DNA of 10,306 nucleotides from Candidatus Nomurabacteria bacterium (GCA_903869875.1 CAIQAW010000068.1:1-10306), one strand, 5' to 3'. Positions 1 to 6,267 are shown, numbered from the stretch's first letter. Numbers and translations: made by a program. Notes: generated from the letters alone by a model not told the origin.

Positions 1-9
1 AAGGCTATC

Positions 10-15
10 TATTAT
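10..15 (+). promoter_or_regulatory. Possible -10 box for the 23S-like RNA
   Basis: TATTAT matches the TATAAT consensus at five of six positions. Transcription would start near 21-24, just before the 5' strand of the closing helix of the 23S-like RNA (27-40). Any -35 box would lie outside the window, so this is a weak call supported mainly by its position. Confidence 0.35.
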
Positions 16-26
16 TTTTCTAAAAC

Positions 27-243
27 TTTAGGTTTTTGTTGGTTGAGGCGATGCTGAACTGAAACATCTAAGTAGGCGATGAAGGACGCGGACTAGCGGC
101 GAAACGTTTCGGGGAGGTGCTAATTATAATCAACCTTTGATCCGGAAATATCCGAATGGGGAAACCTTGTAGAGTAACCCTCTGCAGCTATACAGCTTGA
201 CTGTATATCGCATACCCTGTGAAGCGAAAAACAATAACCGAAA
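27..243 (+). ncRNA. Stand-alone RNA made of permuted 23S rRNA domain I segments
   Basis: Two stretches are clearly bacterial 23S rRNA from the first ~220 bases of that molecule, but in the wrong order. Bases 55-74 (CTGAACTGAAACATCTAAGT) are the conserved segment normally found near E. coli position 200-220. They are followed directly by GGCGATGAAGGACG (75-88), which normally lies near position 47, and then by a continuous domain I-like stretch including TTCGGGGAGGTGC (108-120), GATCCGG (139-145) and CCGAATGGGGAAACC (152-166), ending in TGTGAAGCGAA (218-228). In ordinary 23S rRNA that last part would lead into the segment placed first here. The ends pair: 31-40 with 230-239 (nine of ten pairs), extendable to 27-29 with 241-243. 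An internal 7-bp hairpin is at 189-195/201-207. GGCGATG occurs twice (47-53 and 75-81), marking the join. A strong terminator follows, so this is not the start of a full 23S gene. It is either a dedicated rRNA-mimic RNA or a rearranged rRNA fragment; its function is unknown to me. Confidence 0.72.
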
Positions 244-272
244 AGCCGTATTTTGAAGGTACGGCTTTTTTT
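241..272 (+). terminator. Intrinsic terminator of the 23S-like RNA
   Basis: A perfect 10-bp stem (241-250 with 260-269, AAAAGCCGTA/TACGGCTTTT) has a 9-base loop and ends in a run of T. It ends the permuted 23S-like transcript. The first A residues overlap the outer end of that RNA's closing helix. Confidence 0.9.
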
Positions 273-274
273 AA

Positions 275-303
275 TTGACAAAAATAATATTTAGATATAG
301 TAT
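275..303 (+). promoter_or_regulatory. Sigma-70-type promoter for the 310-410 RNA / DUF1653 gene
   Basis: A perfect TTGACA -35 box (275-280) is followed after 17 bases by TAGTAT (298-303), with an overlapping TATAAA at 301-306. Transcription would start near 308-312. It lies directly after the preceding terminator, so it starts a new unit. Confidence 0.7.
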
Positions 304-309
304 AAAATT

Positions 310-410
310 AAGGCATTGGAAAAGAGTATAAGTACGTGCCTCAAGCTATGATAATTCATTTATCGTAGTTTTTACAAAAGGCCATGATTCATTTATTGTG
401 GCCTTTTTTT
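310..410 (+). ncRNA. Small hairpin-rich RNA or attenuator leader upstream of the DUF1653 gene
   Basis: Three hairpins follow the promoter. AGGCA/TGCCT (311-315/337-341) is first. Second is a stem of about 12 bp including two G-U pairs (343-354/360-371), followed by a short T run. Third is the strong terminator stem 376-384/399-407. The loops of the second and third hairpins carry the same ten bases, ATTCATTTAT (354-363 and 387-396). The unit ends 20 bases before the first possible start codon of the DUF1653 gene, and no separate promoter is visible in between. It could be a small RNA of about 100 bases, or a leader with two terminators in series that controls read-through into that gene. I do not recognise the family. 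Confidence 0.55.
376..410 (+). terminator. Intrinsic terminator before the DUF1653 gene
   Basis: A perfect 9-bp stem AAAAGGCCA/TGGCCTTTT (376-384 with 399-407) with a 14-base loop runs into a T tract (404-410). It either ends a small RNA or acts as an attenuator. Confidence 0.85.
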
Positions 411-429
411 ATTTGGAAAATTCTGAGAA

Positions 430-774
430 ATGGTATATAGTAAAGAAAAAAATATCATGAACACAATACCAAAAGGATTTTACTACAACTTCAAACATAA
501 CCCAGAACAAGATATATATAATTTTGCGTATTATATAACAGGCTACGAAGGTGGTTATACAGAAGACGCAGAAGTACCAATGGTGGTTTATTTCCGTTTA
601 TATAAAACTCCAAAGATTTGGGTTCGACCAGCAGCAATGGTTTTCGATGATGTTTCAGAAAGAGTAGAAAATATTAAGAAACAACCAACGAGATTTTTCA
701 AAGTAAAAGATATAGAAACAATACAAAAACTGAAAGAAAAATTTGATGAAATGTATCCGGACTTATTACCGTAG
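430..774 (+). CDS. DUF1653-family small protein
   Basis: The function of this family is not known. The protein shows the family's pattern: an N-terminal lysine/aromatic segment IPKGFYYNFKHNPEQDIYNFAY, split here as IPKGFYY (13-19), NFKHNPE (20-26) and YNFAYYITGY (30-39), then VVYFRLY (52-58), then an aromatic-proline segment IWVRPAAMVFDDV (63-75), and finally RFFKVKD (88-94). These match the 'YRHYKG...Y.V...H.E....VVY..LY.....WVRP..MF...V' layout of DUF1653. The protein is 114 residues from the ATG at 430. A second ATG at 457 would give 105 residues beginning MNTIPKG, which fits the family N-terminus better; neither has a clear Shine-Dalgarno site. There are no signal peptide or membrane segments, so it is probably cytoplasmic. 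The gene is alone in its unit, between the tandem-hairpin leader and a terminator immediately downstream. Confidence 0.78.
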   Translation: MVYSKEKNIMNTIPKGFYYNFKHNPEQDIYNFAYYITGYEGGYTEDAEVPMVVYFRLYKTPKIWVRPAAMVFDDVSERVENIKKQPTRFFKVKDIETIQKLKEKFDEMYPDLLP

Positions 775-781
775 TTTAAAG

Positions 782-810
782 AAGGTGGTTAGTAATAACC
801 TCCTTTTTTT
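782..810 (+). terminator. Intrinsic terminator after the DUF1653 gene
   Basis: The stem AAGGTGGTTA/TAACCTCCTT (782-791 with 796-805, one T-T mismatch) has a GTAA loop and a T run to 810. It starts 8 bases after the stop codon. Confidence 0.88.
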
Positions 811-828
811 ATTTGTCTAAATAGGGTA

Positions 829-838
829 TTGTATACAA
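829..838 (+). promoter_or_regulatory. Palindrome with a possible -10 box upstream of uvrB
   Basis: TTGTATACAA is a perfect 10-base palindrome containing TATACA (832-837), which could be a -10 box. No good -35 box is found at normal spacing (TTGTCT at 813-818 is only 13 bases away). It may be a promoter with an overlapping operator. It does not match the LexA boxes I know, so SOS control cannot be claimed. Confidence 0.25.
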
Positions 839-862
839 GTAATGTCAAAGTCCGTATTCAAG

Positions 863-889
863 GTCGGCCTTCAATCGACACCGGCCGAC
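863..889. repeat. GC-rich hairpin in the uvrB leader
   Basis: The perfect 7-bp inverted repeat GTCGGCC/GGCCGAC (863-869 with 883-889) has a 13-base loop. It is the first of two hairpins in the 184-base gene-free stretch (811-994) before uvrB. No T run follows. It resembles the GTCGG/CCGAC stems inside uvrB and uvrC. Confidence 0.6.
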
Positions 890-931
890 ATGATTTTTGA
901 GAAAATCAAGCCTTTTGAACCTTCTGGCGAC

Positions 932-969
932 CCCCGATAGCAAAGTTTAAGATCAAACTTGCTACGGGG
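932..969. repeat. Long hairpin 26 bases before the uvrB start
   Basis: CCCCG, TAGCAA and GTTT (932-948) pair with AAAC, TTGCTA and CGGGG (955-969), giving 15 base pairs with two bulged A residues and a 6-base loop. No T run follows, so it is not a terminator. It may be a leader structure affecting uvrB expression or one of the dispersed palindromic elements of this genome. Confidence 0.65.
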
Positions 970-994
970 CGGGATGTGGTAGTATACTTCTTCA

Positions 995-3262
995 GTGACA
1001 CCAAAACCTATATTTAATCTAAAGAGTTCCTTTGCTCCGGCTGGAGATCAGCCAGATGCTATTTCTGCATTGGTTAGTGGGTTAAATAAAGGTATGCAAA
1101 AGCAAACACTGTTAGGTGCTACAGGCACAGGCAAGACTTTTACCATGGCAAATGTAATACAGCAAATAAACAAACCTACACTTATAATTGCCCATAACAA
1201 AACCCTGGCTGCACAACTAGCACAAGAATTCCGTCAGTTTTTCCCTGATGCAGCTGTGCATTATTTCGTGTCTTATTACGACTACTACCAACCCGAAGCC
1301 TACATGCCAGTTACAGATACGTACATAGAAAAAGATGCACAAATAAACAAAGAAATAGACCGCCTGCGCCATGCATCCACCGCGGCACTGCTAACACGTA
1401 AAGACGTTATTATTGTTGCGTCCGTTTCGTGTATTTATGGTTTGGGTAGTCCTGTGCAATATGCAAAGGAATTAACACAAATACAAGTTGGTTCACTTAT
1501 GACACGCACTGAACTTATGAAGAAGTTAGTTGGTGTACAATTTGAACGTACTAATGCCGACCTTATGCCCGCACATTTCCGTTCTATCGGTAACAGGGTA
1601 GACATAATGCCCGTGTCAGAAACTTTTGTTTATCAGATAGAATTTTCAGGTCAACAAGTTTCAAAGATTTTAAAAATTGATCCAGTTACATCACAACTTC
1701 TTGGTGAAGAAAAAGAAATAATACTTTTTCCAGCAAAACACTTTATGACAGAAAAAACTGAAGTCGACCGTGCTGTAAAAAATATTAAAAAAGAATTAGA
1801 CGAACAGTTAAAGGTATTTGAAAAAGAGGGTAAGTTACTTGAAGCTGAACGTATTAAACGCCGTACCACATACGACCTGGCCATGATACGCGAAGTCGGT
1901 TACTGTTCTGGTATAGAAAACTATTCACGACACTTGTCTGGTAAAGCTGCTGGCGAACCACCAGAAACATTGCTTTCATATTTTAAAATGAATGGCGATT
2001 TTCTGACTATTATTGATGAATCACATGTTACATTACCACAATTGCAGGGTATGTATGCTGGCGACCAATCCAGAAAGAAAACATTAGTAGATTTCGGATT
2101 TCGTTTACCTTCAGCACGCGACAACCGCCCGCTAACATATGCAGAATTCCAAAAGTCTATTCAACAAGTTGTGTACACTAGTGCAACACCAGGAACATTG
2201 GAAAAAGAACAGAGTATGGAATCGGTAGAACAGCTCCGACGCCAGGGGGTCGGAGTCCCGACTGGAGCGTCGGGAATAGTACAACAAATTATCCGCCCAA
2301 CTGGTTTGTTGGACCCAGTTATAATTATAAAACCAGTAACCGCGCAGGTTGAAGGTGACAGGTTACAGGTTATAGATAAAAAAGTAAGTTTGATAGCTAG
2401 TCCTACAACCCGTAACCTACAACCTACAACCTATCTTGGTCAAATACAAGATTTTATTACTGAAGCACAGGCAACTATTGCCAGTGGTTTTCGTGTTATT
2501 GCTACAACATTAACTAAAAAAATGGCCGAAGATTTATCGGCGTATTTAAAAGAAAAAAACATAAAAACCGAATATGTACACAGCGACATTAAAACTATCG
2601 AACGTATTCAAATACTGACTAAATTCCGCCAAGGTGCGTTCGACGTATTGGTAGGCGTTAACTTGCTACGTGAAGGTCTAGACCTGCCTGAAGTTGCATT
2701 GATAGGTATATTAGATGCCGACAAAGAAGGTTTTCTACGTTCAGAAACTTCGTTAATACAAACCATAGGTCGTGCTGCACGTAACTCGGAAGGTCGGGTA
2801 ATATTGTATGCCGACCATATAACTGGTTCTATGGAACGCGCTATAGGCGAAACTAACCGCCGTCGTGATGTTCAAATTGCATACAACAAAAAACACAGCA
2901 TAACCCCAAAAACAATATTAAAGAAAATTCATGACATTACTCAGGAAATGGAATCTGCACATGCCAAGGCTGTAAATGCTGAACTTGATTTAGATATTTC
3001 ACTGTTTGAAAAACTAGTTAAAGATTCGAAGAAGCCTAAAAAGGTTGCCGGTGTTGTAACCGAAACTGAAATTGTTCGTAATGCATTAATCAGCGACGAA
3101 GACAGAAAGTCTAAAGTTTACGACAAAATAATAAAAATAAAAGAGCGTGAAATGACCCGTGCTGTGAAGGAACTCGACTTCGAAACAGCTGCTATACTAC
3201 GTGACGAAATAGGGGTACTCTTAGAAAGAATGTCCGCCCGGACTTCGGACGGGGAAAAATAA
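995..3262 (+). CDS. uvrB: Excinuclease ABC subunit B
   Basis: UvrB is the damage-verifying, ATP-dependent helicase-like subunit of nucleotide excision repair; UvrA loads it and it recruits UvrC. Visible parts are FAPAGDQPDAI (13-23), Walker A GATGTGKT (41-48), the DNA-inserting beta-hairpin region YYDYYQPEAY (94-103), the DExx box IIDESH (339-344), YTSATPG (394-400), IIRPTGLLDP (432-441), helicase motifs around LVGVNLLREGLDLPEV (552-567) and QTIGRAARN (589-597), and a C-terminal UVR helix pair (about 719-740) for UvrC contact. At 755 residues it is longer than the usual 650-700. Part of the excess is two insertions just after the SATPG motif (about 408-427 and 452-482), each encoded by palindromic DNA. 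The start is GTG at 995: a stop codon lies in frame 15 bases upstream, and the protein aligns with the family from this point. There is no convincing Shine-Dalgarno site. Confidence 0.97.
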   Translation: MTPKPIFNLKSSFAPAGDQPDAISALVSGLNKGMQKQTLLGATGTGKTFTMANVIQQINKPTLIIAHNKTLAAQLAQEFRQFFPDAAVHYFVSYYDYYQPEAYMPVTDTYIEKDAQINKEIDRLRHASTAALLTRKDVIIVASVSCIYGLGSPVQYAKELTQIQVGSLMTRTELMKKLVGVQFERTNADLMPAHFRSIGNRVDIMPVSETFVYQIEFSGQQVSKILKIDPVTSQLLGEEKEIILFPAKHFMTEKTEVDRAVKNIKKELDEQLKVFEKEGKLLEAERIKRRTTYDLAMIREVGYCSGIENYSRHLSGKAAGEPPETLLSYFKMNGDFLTIIDESHVTLPQLQGMYAGDQSRKKTLVDFGFRLPSARDNRPLTYAEFQKSIQQVVYTSATPGTLEKEQSMESVEQLRRQGVGVPTGASGIVQQIIRPTGLLDPVIIIKPVTAQVEGDRLQVIDKKVSLIASPTTRNLQPTTYLGQIQDFITEAQATIASGFRVIATTLTKKMAEDLSAYLKEKNIKTEYVHSDIKTIERIQILTKFRQGAFDVLVGVNLLREGLDLPEVALIGILDADKEGFLRSETSLIQTIGRAARNSEGRVILYADHITGSMERAIGETNRRRDVQIAYNKKHSITPKTILKKIHDITQEMESAHAKAVNAELDLDISLFEKLVKDSKKPKKVAGVVTETEIVRNALISDEDRKSKVYDKIIKIKEREMTRAVKELDFETAAILRDEIGVLLERMSARTSDGEK
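2234..2275 (+). repeat. Tandem palindromes inserted in frame in uvrB
   Basis: Two adjacent 7-bp hairpins, CTCCGAC/GTCGGAG (2234-2240 with 2249-2255) and TCCCGAC/GTCGGGA (2256-2262 with 2269-2275), share the GAC...GTC core. They encode residues about 414-427, which lie between SATPG and the IIRPTG segment, where the UvrB sequences I know have only a short link. The segment is GC-rich compared with the surrounding gene. It looks like a small palindromic insertion that kept the reading frame. Confidence 0.6.
2342..2436 (+). repeat. AGGTT-rich inverted repeat inserted in frame in uvrB
   Basis: The left arm carries repeated AGGTT units (2346-2375) and the right arm repeated AACCTAC units (about 2403-2433). 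The best pairing is 2360-2375 with 2403-2418, with 14 of 16 pairs and two A-C mismatches. It encodes about residues 452-482, between the KPVTAQV segment and the GQIQDFI helix, which are close together in other UvrB proteins. Confidence 0.55.
3232..3250 (+). repeat. Palindromic tail at the end of uvrB
   Basis: GTCCG (3232-3236) can pair with either of two CGGAC copies (3239-3243 or 3246-3250). It encodes most of the last residues (SARTSDG), after the UVR domain. This GC-rich segment at the very 3' end of the gene resembles the other short palindromes in the window. Confidence 0.4.
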
Positions 3263-3290
3263 AAAAAAGCCATTCAATGTTGAATGGCTT
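3259..3290 (-). terminator. Terminator of tRNA-Ala, also facing uvrB
   Basis: A perfect 11-bp inverted repeat (3267-3277 with 3280-3290) lies between the uvrB stop and the tRNA. Read on the minus strand it is followed by a long T run (complement of the A run at 3261-3268), so it is a good terminator for the tRNA. On the plus strand only a short T run follows, but it probably also ends uvrB transcription. Confidence 0.85.
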
Positions 3291-3293
3291 TCG

Positions 3294-3367
3294 TAGAGGT
3301 TAACGGGTTCGAACCGGTGACCTTCTCGTTGCAAACGAGACGCTCTAGCCAGCTGAGCTAAACCCCT
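3294..3367 (-). tRNA. tRNA-Ala(UGC), copy 1
   Basis: The minus strand folds into a full 74-base cloverleaf. The acceptor stem is AGGGGTT/AACCTCT with the G3-U70 pair that marks alanine tRNAs, the D arm is GCTC/GAGC, and the anticodon stem TCTCG/CGAGA has loop TTTGCAA with anticodon TGC. The variable loop is 5 bases and the T loop is TTCGAAC. The T stem ACCGG/CCGTT has one C-T mismatch at pair 50-64. The discriminator base is A and CCA is not encoded, so a CCA-adding enzyme is needed. Confidence 0.95.
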
Positions 3368-3378
3368 GAATTTTATTT

Positions 3379-3407
3379 ACCTTACACTGATATGTGTGGT
3401 TTGTCAA
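3379..3407 (-). promoter_or_regulatory. Promoter of tRNA-Ala copy 1
   Basis: On the minus strand, TTGACA (3402-3407) is followed by a 17-base spacer and TAAGGT (3379-3384). The -35 box is perfect and the -10 box is weak. The -35 region sits in the near-palindrome TTTGTCAAAC, which also offers a TTGTCA on the plus strand, so divergent transcription could share it. Confidence 0.65.
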
Positions 3408-3422
3408 ACGGTGTTTTAATGC

Positions 3423-3476
3423 TATACCCCCACACCTATATTTATATCTTTGCTAAAATATAGGTGTCGGGGTATA
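3423..3476. repeat. 21-base inverted repeat in the tRNA-Ala/uvrA divergent region
   Basis: Bases 3423-3443 pair with 3456-3476 at 20 of 21 positions (single C-C mismatch), with a 12-base loop. The arms read TATACCCC...CACCTATATTT and the reverse. No T run follows, so it is not a terminator. It could be a large operator, a cruciform or a leader structure. Both outer ends are TATAC-type -10-like sequences. Confidence 0.8.
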
Positions 3477-3478
3477 CT
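3450..3478 (+). promoter_or_regulatory. Possible uvrAC promoter inside the inverted repeat
   Basis: TTGCTA (3450-3455), a 17-base spacer and TATACT (3473-3478) form a plausible promoter. The spacer and the first part of the -10 box are the right arm of the 21-base inverted repeat. A second candidate is TTGTCA (3401-3406) with TATACC (3423-3428). The leader to the uvrA start would be about 135 bases. Confidence 0.4.
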
Positions 3479-3542
3479 GTGTCCAATCTAATACAGACAC
3501 CCTTGTGCTATCTCTGCCTACGGGTGATGTTACTGTATTTGT

Positions 3543-3583
3543 CCCTCTACTAGTGTAGGAGAGGGTGCCTTCTGAAAGAAGGC
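3543..3583. repeat. REP-like double hairpin upstream of uvrA
   Basis: Two hairpins lie in tandem: CCCTC/GAGGG (3543-3547 with 3561-3565, with further inner pairing TAC/GTA) and GCCTTCT/AGAAGGC (3567-3573 with 3577-3583, GAA loop), followed by GGGTGAGG (3584-3591). The arrangement 'CCCTCTAC...GAGAGGGTGCC..GGCGGGTGAGG' matches a dispersed palindromic element I recognise from many bacterial genomes. It ends about 30 bases before the uvrA start. Confidence 0.65.
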
Positions 3584-3620
3584 GGGTGAGGTACAAAATA
3601 GTGATCTAAATAAAAAAAAT

Positions 3621-6266
3621 ATGCCAAAAATAAACAAAACAAAACAACTAGACAGTATTGTAGTTCGCGGTGCCAGAACACATAACCTGAAAAATATCGA
3701 CGTAGAAATGCCACGTAACCAAATTGTGGTTATTACTGGTATGTCAGGGTCAGGCAAATCTTCACTAGCATTTGATACTATTTTCGCCGAAGGCCAACGC
3801 CGTTATGTTGAAAGTTTGTCTGCATATGCCCGCCAATTCTTAAACCAAATGCCAAAACCAGATGTAGACGAAATTACTGGTTTGTCGCCAGCTATATCTA
3901 TAGACCAAAAAAGTCGTTCAAACAACCCACGTTCGACAGTGGCTACAATAACTGAAATCTACGACTACTTGCGTGTGCTTTACGCACGTGTTGGCCAACC
4001 ACATTGTCCAGTTTGTAACGAACCTATCAAGAAACTTTCTAACGAAGAAATCATTGCTTTTATATTAGAAAAAATTGCCGATGCTAAAAAATTAAAAACA
4101 GGCAAGAAAAAAGTAATGGGTGTCGAATGGGACGAAACAAATATTGCTATATACGCACCTGTACTACGTGGCCGTAAGGGCGAACATTACCAAATGCTGT
4201 ACGACCTATTAGGTAAAGGTTTCAGTACAGTGTTAGTTAATGGTGAATCTAAAAACTTACGCGAAAAAATAATACTTGATAAAAACAAAAAACACGACAT
4301 AGATGTAACTGTCGACAGTTTTGCCGTGCATGAATTTACAGATGACAAGGAAGGTAGTCGAACACGTCTGGCAGAAGCCGTAGAGCGCGCATTGTTAGAA
4401 TCAGACGGTTTGGTAAAAGTTATATTAGGTGAAGAAGAATTTATAATGTCTGCCAAGTTTGCTTGTAAGAACGACGGTTTTTCTTTCCCGGAAGTGGAAC
4501 CACGTTTGTTTTCATTCAATTCACCATATGGTGCATGTCCAGCGTGTAACGGTATAGGCACGAAGTTTTTTGGTGGTACCGAACCTTGCGAAACTTGTAA
4601 TGGCGCCCGCCTACGTACAGAAGCGTTACATGTGTTTGTACGTTCAGGTAAACTTAAGGTAAATATAGTTGAAGTTTCTAAAATGACTATTGCCGAGGCC
4701 ATGGAGTTTTTCATGGACTTAACTTTGTCGCCCCAAGAAAAAGATATTTCTGTACCAGTGGTGAAGGAAGTTATTGCCCGACTTGGTTTTATGTTAGACG
4801 TGGGTCTAGACTATTTACAGCTTGGCCGTACAGCGAACACGCTTTCAGGTGGTGAAGCTCAACGTATACGTTTAGCGTCACAATTAGGTTCACGTTTAGT
4901 TGGTGCATTGTATGTTTTGGACGAACCAACTATTGGTTTGCACCAACGCGACAACGACAGACTTATTAAAACGCTTTTGCATTTACGCGACCTGGGTAAT
5001 ACCATATTAGTTGTCGAACACGATGAAGACACAATATACGCTTCAGACTACATTGTAGAAATTGGCCCAAAGGCCGGTGTACACGGTGGACAGGTTATAG
5101 TAAGTGGCTTCCTAGACGACCTGTTAGCTGCAAAGAAAAATACAAACAATTCACGCACACTGGCATACCTACGCCATGAATTAATGATACCTGTGCCAGA
5201 AGAACGCCGTACGAAGGATAAGGGTAGTATAAAAATAACAAACGGAAATGTTTTTAATATTAAAAATATGAACGTCGAAGTTCCACTTGGTCGCATGGTA
5301 TGTATTACGGGTGTTTCTGGTAGTGGTAAAAGTTCGTTCATGTACGAAATACTACATAAAAACTTGCAGGGTAGACTAGACCGCAAATTTAGAACTGCCA
5401 AGGTGTACAACTGTGCAAACTTTACTGGAACAGAATATGTTTCTCGGGCAGTTCTTATAGACCAGTCTGCTATTGGCCGAACACCACGTTCAAACATTGC
5501 TACATATACCGGGGCATTTACACATATACGTGATTTGTTTGCTACGACAGAAGACGCACGCTTCCGTGGTTGGAAAGCAAATAGATTTTCTTTTAACGTA
5601 AAAGGTGGCCGTTGTGAAGCTTGTGAAGGTAATGGTGAAATCGCCGTTGAAATGCATTTCCTACCAACAGTGTATGTAACTTGCGACGTATGTGGTGGTA
5701 AACGTTTCGACAAAGAAACTTTAACCGTAAAATGGGCAGGTAAAACAGCTGTTGATTCTAAACAACAAAAACTAAACATATACGAAGTATTACAACTTAC
5801 TGTTGAGGAAGGTATTGTTTTCTTTGCAGACATACCCGCAATATATGACAGATTAAAAACACTTATGGACGTAGGTTTGGGTTATGTAAAATTGGGTCAA
5901 AGTGCAACAACTCTGTCAGGTGGTGAAGCTCAACGTGTAAAAGTGTCTTCAGAACTTTACCGCCCGCATGTAGAAAAAACTATTTACCTGTTGGACGAAC
6001 CAACTGTTGGTTTACACTACGACGACGTGGCTAAACTGTTAGAAGTTTTGCAACTACTTGTAACAAAAGGTAATTCTGTTGTACTTATCGAACACAACTT
6101 GGACATTATAAAATGTGCCGACTATGTTATAGACATTGGCCCCGAAGGTGGTACTGGCGGTGGGCAAATTGTGGCTAAGGGCACACCCGAAGAAGTGGCT
6201 AATAATGCAAAGTCTTATACAGGTAAATACTTGAAGAAAAGTTTACGACAAAAAATAAAGCAATAA
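3621..6266 (+). CDS. uvrA: Excinuclease ABC subunit A
   Basis: UvrA is the DNA-damage sensor of nucleotide excision repair, a dimeric double ABC ATPase that delivers UvrB to lesions. The first ATPase shows Walker A GMSGSGKSS (40-48), ABC signature LSGGEAQRIRLAS (408-420) and Walker B LYVLDEPTIGLH (430-441). The second shows GVSGSGKSS (564-572), LSGGEAQRVKVSS (765-777) and IYLLDEPTVGLH (788-799). The second zinc module is intact (C665, C668, C688, C691). In the first, the usual CxxC pair reads CKND, so C282 is kept but the second Cys is D285; C306 and C309 are present. Length is 881 residues against about 940, because the stretch between CNGIGTKFF (309-317) and the next Cys pair (C323, C326) is much shorter than usual. 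Start ATG at 3621 has no clear Shine-Dalgarno site. uvrC starts 1 base after the stop, so the two are co-transcribed. Confidence 0.97.
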   Translation: MPKINKTKQLDSIVVRGARTHNLKNIDVEMPRNQIVVITGMSGSGKSSLAFDTIFAEGQRRYVESLSAYARQFLNQMPKPDVDEITGLSPAISIDQKSRSNNPRSTVATITEIYDYLRVLYARVGQPHCPVCNEPIKKLSNEEIIAFILEKIADAKKLKTGKKKVMGVEWDETNIAIYAPVLRGRKGEHYQMLYDLLGKGFSTVLVNGESKNLREKIILDKNKKHDIDVTVDSFAVHEFTDDKEGSRTRLAEAVERALLESDGLVKVILGEEEFIMSAKFACKNDGFSFPEVEPRLFSFNSPYGACPACNGIGTKFFGGTEPCETCNGARLRTEALHVFVRSGKLKVNIVEVSKMTIAEAMEFFMDLTLSPQEKDISVPVVKEVIARLGFMLDVGLDYLQLGRTANTLSGGEAQRIRLASQLGSRLVGALYVLDEPTIGLHQRDNDRLIKTLLHLRDLGNTILVVEHDEDTIYASDYIVEIGPKAGVHGGQVIVSGFLDDLLAAKKNTNNSRTLAYLRHELMIPVPEERRTKDKGSIKITNGNVFNIKNMNVEVPLGRMVCITGVSGSGKSSFMYEILHKNLQGRLDRKFRTAKVYNCANFTGTEYVSRAVLIDQSAIGRTPRSNIATYTGAFTHIRDLFATTEDARFRGWKANRFSFNVKGGRCEACEGNGEIAVEMHFLPTVYVTCDVCGGKRFDKETLTVKWAGKTAVDSKQQKLNIYEVLQLTVEEGIVFFADIPAIYDRLKTLMDVGLGYVKLGQSATTLSGGEAQRVKVSSELYRPHVEKTIYLLDEPTVGLHYDDVAKLLEVLQLLVTKGNSVVLIEHNLDIIKCADYVIDIGPEGGTGGGQIVAKGTPEEVANNAKSYTGKYLKKSLRQKIKQ

Positions 6267-6267
6267 A

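Noticed and set aside
1..240. Start of a normal 23S rRNA gene
   Set aside because: The segments are in the wrong order and an intrinsic terminator follows after about 240 bases.
829..838. LexA/SOS box before uvrB
   Set aside because: TTGTATACAA is palindromic but does not match the LexA consensus of either Gram-negative or Gram-positive bacteria.
974..982. Met-Trp-stop mini reading frame just before uvrB, as a possible leader peptide
   Set aside because: Two codons with no Shine-Dalgarno site are expected by chance, and there is no reason for tryptophan control of uvrB.
4187..4714. Open reading frame of 175 codons on the minus strand inside uvrA
   Set aside because: It lies wholly within uvrA, has no recognisable motifs, and is explained by the codon use of the plus-strand gene.
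5048..5833. Open reading frame of 261 codons on the minus strand inside uvrA
   Set aside because: It overlaps the conserved second ATPase of UvrA, and its translation has no family features. It is a shadow of the real gene.
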